Positions 63,400-64,000 of a stretch of DNA of 64,000 bases are shown here, piece by piece (position 1 is the first letter of the stretch; each line of letters starts with the position of its first letter). The position numbers and the translations under genes are program-made. Under the pieces are notes generated by a model, which searched no databases, had not been told where the DNA came from, and saw only the letters and a list, made by a program, of their open reading frames with translations. Origin of the DNA: Zeugodacus cucurbitae (Eukaryota > Arthropoda > Insecta > Diptera > Tephritidae); NCBI RefSeq assembly GCF_028554725.1, contig NC_071667.1, positions 37,653,501 to 37,717,500 on the forward strand. Reading direction: 5' to 3'.

Positions 63400-64000
63400 A
63401 AACGCCTCGTGGTACTAGTTTATCAGCCAAGGAACAAGTAATAATCATAGGAATGCATGAAAGCGGTTTCAAAATGGCTCTGGACTAAAGCGACATCGGA
63501 ACTGTATCTCAAAATTTCTTAAAAACCCCACTAATTATGGTATAGTGCGACGCAGCGGACGAAAAACAACATTGATGAGCGGTGCGAAAGGATGATTCGA
63601 CGGCTAGTCGTTGCGGACTTGATAAGCAGTGATCAAATATGGACCTAGTTAAGACAGAAAATCACAATAAATATAATTTTTCCAATTATACATAAAAATC
63701 TGTTCCTGAAACACACCTACATGACACCTAAACCAACGCTATAGAAAGACACAATAAAGCACATTTGAGGTTTGCAAAGAAATACCAATTCTCTGCCGAT
63801 GAGTGATAGAATACAGTCTTTAATGAAATTAAATTTGGTCGGCCCAGGTCATTGAAAGAAATATTGGAGAGATTCGCACCAGGAACAACGGTCCTACTAT
63901 AAGCGATGTTTTGGAAGCGGTACCTTGATTTTATGGGCTGCATTTAGCTGCTGTGGAAAGCTTTCTACATGTTTTATATTCACTCAAATGAATGCAAATA
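63400..64000 (+). pseudogene. Tc1-like transposase remnant, cut by window end
   Basis: Frames give PRGTSLSAKEQVIIIGMHES (N-terminal helix-turn-helix, 63405-63465), RRSGRKTT-like and ERMIRRLVV (second DNA-binding half, 63545-63610), and then HNKAHLRFAKKYQFSADE and TVFNEIKFGRPR (63740-63850). In Tc1 enzymes this last motif is normally SDE(S/T)KF; here Asn replaces the first catalytic Asp. Stops and shifts are frequent. No terminal repeat is visible within the window. Confidence 0.65.

Overview
The window is AT-rich genomic DNA from an animal, almost certainly a higher fly (Brachycera; a tephritid fruit fly would fit). The evidence is the mixture of Jockey, RTE-like and LOA/I-like LINEs, Gypsy and BEL/Pao LTR elements, and mariner, pogo/Tigger, Harbinger, hobo-like hAT and Helitron DNA transposons, together with GT-AG introns and CATA/TATG-rich simple sequence. 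Species is not determinable here. There are no bacterial-type operons, CRISPR arrays, rRNA or tRNA genes that I can support.

Only one host gene is recognisable: the 5' part (two exons, 49,891-50,272 +) of a hydroxypyruvate isomerase-like gene (Gip/HYI family). Its later exons were not found; what follows is transposon sequence. Nearly everything else is mobile-element DNA, most of it broken and much of it nested.

Layout. 0.3-3.7 kb: a Helitron with both termini and helicase remnants, interrupted by a Harbinger-like fragment and pieces of an abundant foldback-like repeat (called family F here). 4.8-6.4 kb: F copy with a Tigger-like end inside. 7.1-8.2, 11.9-13.7 and (reverse) 50.8-55.3 kb: three copies of one Jockey LINE. 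14.9-15.8, 18.8-19.3, 33.9-35.7, 34.6-35.0, 46.6-47.2 and 55.8-55.9 kb: 5'-truncated copies of an RTE-like LINE. 16.0-16.8 kb: internally deleted mariner. 19.8-21.9 kb: reverse Gypsy remnant (gag joined to integrase). 22.4-23.9 kb: Harbinger-like element carrying only a spliced Myb/SANT-like gene. 25.1-27.6 kb: an element ending in AACCCACACC (family E) holding a pogo-like element. 28.7-29.4 kb: Tigger-like derivative. 29.4-33.8 kb: a nearly complete second Jockey LINE. 36.8-40.4 kb: two LOA/I-like LINE pieces in opposite orientation. 41.6-44.2 and 45.2-47.9 kb: two copies of a non-autonomous LTR element with 403-bp LTRs. 44.3-44.8 kb: hobo-like MITE. 55.3-61.5 kb: a probable BEL/Pao element whose leader is interrupted by a 2.4-kb hAT element. 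61.5-62.9 kb: reverse Jockey ORF1 split by a Harbinger-type MITE. 63.4-64.0 kb: decayed Tc1-like transposase.

No multi-gene cellular pathway is encoded. The value of the window is as a record of insertion order: several elements have perfect target-site duplications, so nesting can be read directly (for example RTE, then hAT inside it, then RTE inside the hAT). The most unusual items are the paired LTR elements that share the same loss of an integrase catalytic residue, the Harbinger-like element that kept only its DNA-binding gene, and a hAT element built around 37-bp arrays with an RTE fragment abutting its terminal repeat.
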